Source: Victivallales bacterium
GTDB lineage: Bacteria > Verrucomicrobiota > Lentisphaeria > Oligosphaerales > Oligosphaeraceae
Assembly: GCA_900769285.1 (NCBI GenBank)
Contig: CAAGGB010000185.1
Coordinates: 1-18,976 of the forward strand
Length of the DNA stretch: 18,976 nt
Direction of reading: 5' to 3'
The notes under the pieces were generated by a model. That model worked only from the letters and a program-made list of their open reading frames with translations, had not been told where the DNA came from and ran no database searches. How positions within the stretch are numbered: the stretch's first letter is position 1; every line of letters begins with the position of its first letter. Shown here one piece after another: positions 14,593-18,976 of the stretch. The position numbers and the translations under genes are program-made.

Positions 14593-16679
14593 TGAAAACG
14601 CTCACCTACTCCCTCCAGTTCTTCTCGCCCTGGCACTGCGGCTCCGGCATGGGCGGCGGCGACGACGCCGACTACCAGCCCATCCTCGACGCCGACGGCT
14701 TCCCCTACGTCCCTGGAAAGACCCTCAAGGGACTCTGCCTCGAAGCCTCACAGCTCCTCCATGACCCCGCTGACACCGCACGACTCTTCGGCACCGCCAC
14801 CGAACGCGACAACGCCGCCTCCACCCAGGGCACCGCGCACTGGAGCAACGCCGAACTCCCCACCGCCACCCGCAACGCCATCGCCCAACAGCCCGCACAG
14901 CGCACACACCTCCTCGACGCACGCTACTTCGTCAAAATCGACGACCACGGCATGGCCGAGAAGGGAGCCTTCCGCCGCGGCGAGTACGCCATCCCCATGA
15001 CCCTCCAAGGCATCGTCGCACACCTCGCCGATGACCGCGACGTCGCCCTCGTCACCGACTGCCTCCAGTTCGTCAAACAGCTCGGACTCCAGCGCTCCCG
15101 CGGCTTCGGACGCTGCCAGTTCACCGTCACCGACGTCGCCGACGAGGCCGCCGCGACCACCCCCGACATCCCCGAGGCCACCTCCTACGCCTTCCGCTGC
15201 CGCTTCCTCGCCCCCGTCATCCTCAACACCTCCGGCGCCACCGAAGGCGAACTCGACACCCTCACCTACGTCCCCGGCTCCAACTTCCTCGGCATCGCCG
15301 CCCGCCGCTACGACACCTACGGCGACCAGGCCTTCACCGTCTTCCACTCCGGCAAAGTCCGCTTCGGCAACGCCTTCCCCCTGACCCAGGACGGCCGACA
15401 GGCCCTCCCCTGCCCCGCCTCCTGGTTCATCCCCAAGGGCGAGACGCTCGCCTCCTGCGACCGCATCCTCACCACCCCAGAGGAACGACAGCGCGTCCAG
15501 GCCGACAAGCAGCCCAAGCAGCTCCGCGGAGACTACTTCGTCCCCGACGCCACCCCCGCCCTCCTCGACGCACACGCCATCGTCAAGAGCTTCGCCATCA
15601 AGAGCGCCTACGACAGCGACCTCCGACGCTCCGAGGAAGCCAAGATGTTCGGCTTCACCTCCCTCAACGCCGGCACCGACTGGACCTTCACCGTCGACTT
15701 CGCCCCCGACGTCCCCGTCAGCCTCCGCCGACAGGTCGTCGCCTCACTCCTCGGAAACCAGGCCATCGGCTGCTCCAAGACCGCCCAGTACGGCGCCGTC
15801 GCCATCGAACTCCTCACCCAGACGCCCCTCCGCGTCGCCTCCAGGCCCGCCGCCGACGGCCGCTACTACCTCTACGCCGCCTCCCAGCTCGCCTTCGCCA
15901 ACGAGTTCGGACAGCCCGCGCTCCTCCCGCCGCTCGCCGAACTCGGCTTCGGCCCCGACGCCGCCTACGACCTCGAACGCACCCAGCTCCTCTACCACGC
16001 CTACTGCCCCTGGAACGGCAAGCGCAAGTCCCGCGACGCCAGCCGACTCGTCCTCCTCCCCGGCAGCGTCATCGTCGTCACGGCCAACCACGCGCCCGAC
16101 CCCGAACGACTCGCCCGAGGCGTCGGTGCCTACCTCGCCGAGGGACTCGGACGCATCCTCCTCAATCCCGACTTCCTCTTCTGCAACCACCTCGCACCCG
16201 CCGTCTCCTGCCTGGCGCCCACGACCGCCAAAACCGCCATCGCCGACGTCCAGCAGAGCCTCATCCGCTACCTCGACGCCCAGGTGCAGCGCGACCAGCA
16301 CCATCAAAAACTCTTCCTGAAAGTCCGCGAGGTCATCGCCGCCAACGACTTCCAGCGCATCTCCGCCAGCCAATGGGGCGCCGTCCGCGCCATCGCCGCC
16401 GCCAATGCCGACCCGAAGAAACTCCAGGATGCCCTCTTCGCCATCAACGAACCCACAAAGAACGACACCGGCGACAGCGACTACACCCGCACCATCAAGA
16501 ACGGACGCGATGTCCACGAACACCATCCCGGCTTCCTCGTCCACGGCAAACGACGCTGGAAGGACACCCAAGTCGCCAAGCTCCAGGCGCTGCTCAACGA
16601 GCAGAAAGCCGACGCCAGCGAATTTCTGCAGCTTCTGGCCTCCGAGATGGCCAAGCACGTCAAGGGAGGAAACCGCTAA
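14592..16679 (+). CDS. Fused type III RAMP protein: Cas7-like, Csx10 (Cas5)-like and C-terminal helical (Cas11-like) regions
   Basis: Predicted protein of 695 residues. Residues 1-190 form a Csm3/Cas7-like RAMP: HCGSGMGGGDDADYQPILD with acidic residues D24, D25 and D27 in the position of the Cas7 cleavage aspartate, then FPYVPGKTLKGL and the glycine-rich LGLQRSRGFGRC (about 164-175). Residues about 198-540 resemble Csx10, the Cas5-type protein of type III-D: YVPGSNFLGIAARRY (226-240), VRFGNAFPL, EAKMFGF and GCSKTAQYGAVAIELL (393-408). Residues about 550-695 are helical, with RISASQWGAVR (589-599), and may play the Cas11 role. Such a Cas7-Cas5-Cas11 chain is the hallmark of the III-Dv variant. 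The start overlaps the cas10 stop, and the stop overlaps the next start. Subunit assignment is by motif; domain borders are approximate. Confidence 0.82.
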   Translation: MKTLTYSLQFFSPWHCGSGMGGGDDADYQPILDADGFPYVPGKTLKGLCLEASQLLHDPADTARLFGTATERDNAASTQGTAHWSNAELPTATRNAIAQQPAQRTHLLDARYFVKIDDHGMAEKGAFRRGEYAIPMTLQGIVAHLADDRDVALVTDCLQFVKQLGLQRSRGFGRCQFTVTDVADEAAATTPDIPEATSYAFRCRFLAPVILNTSGATEGELDTLTYVPGSNFLGIAARRYDTYGDQAFTVFHSGKVRFGNAFPLTQDGRQALPCPASWFIPKGETLASCDRILTTPEERQRVQADKQPKQLRGDYFVPDATPALLDAHAIVKSFAIKSAYDSDLRRSEEAKMFGFTSLNAGTDWTFTVDFAPDVPVSLRRQVVASLLGNQAIGCSKTAQYGAVAIELLTQTPLRVASRPAADGRYYLYAASQLAFANEFGQPALLPPLAELGFGPDAAYDLERTQLLYHAYCPWNGKRKSRDASRLVLLPGSVIVVTANHAPDPERLARGVGAYLAEGLGRILLNPDFLFCNHLAPAVSCLAPTTAKTAIADVQQSLIRYLDAQVQRDQHHQKLFLKVREVIAANDFQRISASQWGAVRAIAAANADPKKLQDALFAINEPTKNDTGDSDYTRTIKNGRDVHEHHPGFLVHGKRRWKDTQVAKLQALLNEQKADASEFLQLLASEMAKHVKGGNR

Positions 16680-18025
16680 TGCTTACCTACTACGTCTACC
16701 GCCGCGTCACCTTCGAGACGACCACCGCCCTCCACGCCGGCTCCGGAGAGCATGACCCGCTCCAGGACATGCCCATCCAGCTCGACTGCAACGGCTTCCC
16801 CGTCATCAACGCCTCCTCCGTCGCCGGCGTCCTCCGACACCTCTATCCCGGCTCCGTCGCCGACATCAACAGCCTCTTCGGGGGGAAGGATAGCAAGGAC
16901 GGCGGCTCACGACTCGTCGTCAGCGACGCACTCCCACTCGACGGCCACGGCGTCGCCATCGAGGGACTCCGACCCGACCTCGAAAACGCCAAATCCAACT
17001 ACCTCGACACGCTCCGCAAGCTCTTCTACCGCGACCACTGCGCCCACAACCACCGCGGAACCGCCCTCACGAACGCCAAGTTCGACCGCTCCGTCCTCAT
17101 CGCCGGCGTCCGCTTCATCCTCGAATTCCGCGTCGGCGCCGACACCGCCGACCACGACCGCGCCGACGCCGAGGCCGACCGCCTCGTCAGCCTCTTCGCC
17201 CATCACGAATTCCGCCTCGGCGGCGGCACCCGCAACGGCTTCGGCGCCATCCGCCCCATCGCCGTCTCCGGCAGAGCCTACGACCTCACCTCCCCCGCCG
17301 ACCGTCAGGCACTCCTGAAACGCTCCGCCTCCCTCGCCACCGCCACCGGCGAACCCGAGCTCCCGCTTCCCACCGACACCGCCGCCGAGGGCGTCTCCAC
17401 CCAGACCCTCCACCTCAAGCCCGAACTCTTCTGGCTCTGCGCCAACGGCACCGGCGACGGCGACATCGACATCGCACCCAAACTCGAAACCCGCGTCAAC
17501 TGGGACGCTGGTGTACCCAACGTCCAGGAAGACTGCGTCATCCTCCCGGCCACCTCCGTCAAGGGCGCCCTCCGTCATCGCACCGCCTACCACTACCACA
17601 AGCTCAACCGCATCTTCGCCGACCAGCTCTCCGACGACGACTTCAACGCCGCCGCCGCCCGCAACGCCGCCGTCGACGCCCTCTTCGGCTTCGCCAACGA
17701 CGCCGACACCGCCGGCCAGCGCGGACGCATCCTCCTCTCCGACGTCTACTTCGAGAACCCACAAAGCAAAATCCTCAACCACGTCGCCATCGACCGCTTC
17801 ACCGGCGGCTCCTTCCAGGGCGCCCTCTTCACCGAAAAGGTCATCCAGGGCGGTGACATCTTCCTCAACGTCACCATCATGCCCCCCGCAGACGCCAAAC
17901 CCGAGGACCCAACCATCCGACAGGCCCTCGACGCCGCTCTCGATGACCTCCGTCACGGACGACTCCCACTCGGCGGCGGCGTCAACCGCGGACTCGGCGC
18001 CATGACCGAAATCGTAGACAACTGA
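16679..18025 (+). CDS. Double Cas7 (two Csm3-like RAMP domains in one chain)
   Basis: Predicted protein of 448 residues. Domain 1 (about 5-205) has LHAGSGEHDPLQDMPIQLD (D26, D30 and D36 are candidate cleavage residues), then FPVINASSVAGVLRHLYPG and the glycine-rich LGGGTRNGFGAIRP (180-193). Domain 2 (about 243-448) has a longer acidic loop (NGTGDGDIDIAPKLETRVNW), then LPATSVKGALRHR (289-301), the Csm3-type NHVAIDRFTGGSFQGALF (367-384) and LGGGVNRGLGAM (431-442). Two Cas7 units in one chain match the Cas7-2x subunit of III-Dv complexes, and both domains keep acids in the right loop, so target-RNA cutting is plausible at two sites. GGAGG lies 9 bases before the ATG, which overlaps the preceding stop (TAATG). 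Confidence 0.87.
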   Translation: MLTYYVYRRVTFETTTALHAGSGEHDPLQDMPIQLDCNGFPVINASSVAGVLRHLYPGSVADINSLFGGKDSKDGGSRLVVSDALPLDGHGVAIEGLRPDLENAKSNYLDTLRKLFYRDHCAHNHRGTALTNAKFDRSVLIAGVRFILEFRVGADTADHDRADAEADRLVSLFAHHEFRLGGGTRNGFGAIRPIAVSGRAYDLTSPADRQALLKRSASLATATGEPELPLPTDTAAEGVSTQTLHLKPELFWLCANGTGDGDIDIAPKLETRVNWDAGVPNVQEDCVILPATSVKGALRHRTAYHYHKLNRIFADQLSDDDFNAAAARNAAVDALFGFANDADTAGQRGRILLSDVYFENPQSKILNHVAIDRFTGGSFQGALFTEKVIQGGDIFLNVTIMPPADAKPEDPTIRQALDAALDDLRHGRLPLGGGVNRGLGAMTEIVDN

Positions 18026-18049
18026 CCCACAGAGGAGCCCACATACACC

Positions 18050-18478
18050 ATGAAACCCATCCCCTCCGTCAACATCCTCGACGCCTCACAGCTCGCCGCC
18101 GCCCTCGAACAGCTCGCCGGCATCCCCTTCCAGGGCTTCATCCGCTTCTCCGCCGACGACTCCGAACGATACCTCGACGACCAGCCGCTCCCCGCAGACC
18201 TCCTCGCCGCCACCAACGGCTTCCTCCTCGAGGCCGAACTCTACCAGACCGGCGTCCAGACCATCTCCATCCGACAGCTCAACGACGCCTGGCGCTGCAC
18301 CACCATCGCCTGGAACGGACTCCCCGAACTCCAGGCCGACTCCGCCATCACCGAACTCCTCACCCGCTCCCAACGCAAGCTCCGCTGCTACACACACTAC
18401 GAGCCCGTCCCCAACGGCGACTTCAACGTCCTCCAGCCCGCCTTTACCGCCTTCATCGGCTTCAACTACAAGGAGTGA
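18050..18478 (+). CDS. Small type III-D-associated protein, possibly Csx19-like
   Basis: Predicted protein of 142 residues, soluble, no signal peptide. The central part (NGFLLEAELYQTGVQTISIR, then LNDAWRCTTI) and the C-terminal end (RCYTHYEPVPNGDFNVLQPA, then FTAFIGF) recall the TIGR03984/Csx19 family of III-D loci. The family is divergent, and I rely heavily on position: Csx19 genes characteristically accompany a TIGR03986 RAMP gene, which follows here. It starts 24 bases after the double-Cas7 stop, with GAGGAG about 12 bases before the ATG. It may be a structural subunit of the complex. The gene call is firm; the family name is tentative. Confidence 0.6.
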   Translation: MKPIPSVNILDASQLAAALEQLAGIPFQGFIRFSADDSERYLDDQPLPADLLAATNGFLLEAELYQTGVQTISIRQLNDAWRCTTIAWNGLPELQADSAITELLTRSQRKLRCYTHYEPVPNGDFNVLQPAFTAFIGFNYKE

Positions 18479-18486
18479 TGACCGCC

Positions 18487-18976
18487 ATGCCTACCTATAA
18501 CCAATCACCCTACGCCTTCGTCCCCGTCTCCGAACACGTCATCTTCCCCGACTGGGCCAGCCGCGTCTCCCAGGACATCCCCTTCAGCGACGGTCTCGAC
18601 GGCGAACTCAACCTCACCATCACCGCACTCTCACCACTCTTCATCCGCGACGGCCGCAAACCCGACCGCGCCAACCCCCAAAACAAGGCCGACAACTTCT
18701 TCCAGACCGCCGACGGCACCTACTGCATCCCCGGCTCCTCCCTCAAGGGCATGCTCCGCAACGTCCTCGAAATCGCCTCCTTCAGCAAGATGCAGCGCGT
18801 CTCCGACCGCCGCTACGCCATCCGAGACCTCAATCTCAAGAAATACACCAACCAGTTCGTTAATACGAACCTCTCCTCCAAAGTCCAGGCCGGACTCCTC
18901 GACGTCTCCTCACACGACTGGAAAATCTATCCCTGCGACTACGCCCTCTGGGATCGACTCGAATTCGACCGCGACT
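18487..18976 (+). CDS. TIGR03986-family CRISPR RAMP (Cas7-like) protein, 5' part
   Basis: The frame is open from 18487 to the window end (163 full codons, no stop), so the gene is truncated by the window only. It begins MPTYNQSPYAFVPVSEHVIF, with SQDIPFSDGLDGELNLTITA and the RAMP nucleotide-binding loop CIPGSSLKGMLRNVLEIASF followed by SKMQRVSDRRYAIRDL. These match the start of TIGR03986 RAMP proteins, which often carry a large insertion in a Cas7 fold; III-Dv has such a subunit. AAGGAG at 18470-18475 is 11 bases before this ATG. An in-frame ATG at 18478 overlaps the preceding stop (TGATG) but lies only 2 bases from the ribosome site, so 18487 is preferred. The operon continues to the right. 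Confidence 0.85.
   Translation, partial: MPTYNQSPYAFVPVSEHVIFPDWASRVSQDIPFSDGLDGELNLTITALSPLFIRDGRKPDRANPQNKADNFFQTADGTYCIPGSSLKGMLRNVLEIASFSKMQRVSDRRYAIRDLNLKKYTNQFVNTNLSSKVQAGLLDVSSHDWKIYPCDYALWDRLEFDRD

Noticed and set aside
13015..18976. Cas1, Cas2, Cas6 or a repeat-spacer array with the effector operon
   Set aside because: No frame in the window resembles these proteins and no regular repeats are seen. They may lie past the right edge or elsewhere.

Overview
The DNA is GC-rich and codes densely on both strands. It looks like a bacterium of the PVC group (Lentisphaerota, Kiritimatiellota, Verrucomicrobiota or Planctomycetota) or a relative. This rests on the left-hand cluster, where ExbB/ExbD genes sit with very large periplasmic TPR proteins and a membrane-anchored protein ending in a squalene-cyclase-like toroid, a combination I associate with that group. 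No rRNA or marker gene is present, so the assignment is an inference.

Left half (1-9956, all minus strand): an envelope energy-transduction cluster. In transcription order it encodes a 1366-residue secreted TPR/coiled-coil protein, a 254-residue secreted TPR protein, an ExbB/TolQ-type proton channel with its own good promoter, two ExbD/TolR-type proteins, and a TonB-like one-pass protein fused to a squalene-cyclase/prenyltransferase-like domain. The cluster ends at a strong terminator. A complete IS630-family insertion sequence (2757-3911, with TA duplication) sits between exbB and the first exbD gene, in the same orientation.

Middle (9957-10351): a divergent intergenic region with a large hairpin and a conserved element that is repeated before the next operon.

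Right half (10352-18976, all plus strand): a CRISPR type III interference locus, open at the right edge. It starts with an 854-residue protein that I do not recognise as a known Cas protein. Its N-terminal half looks like an RNase H-fold (DUF3800-like) domain, and its C-terminal part has a tandem 118-residue duplication followed by TPR-like helices. After a 200-base gap comes a tightly coupled operon: a short Cas10 with GGDD but no HD nuclease domain, a Cas7-Csx10(Cas5)-helical fusion, a double Cas7, a small Csx19-like protein, and a TIGR03986-type RAMP protein that runs off the window. This architecture resembles type III-D, especially the fused III-D variant (III-Dv).

The 854-residue gene and the cas10 operon carry near-identical elements just upstream (AATGGCCCC, six bases, CGAATATAT), which suggests they are controlled together. 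The working hypothesis is a III-D-like complex with a putative RNase H-fold/TPR accessory effector. No CRISPR array, Cas1/Cas2 or Cas6 is visible here.
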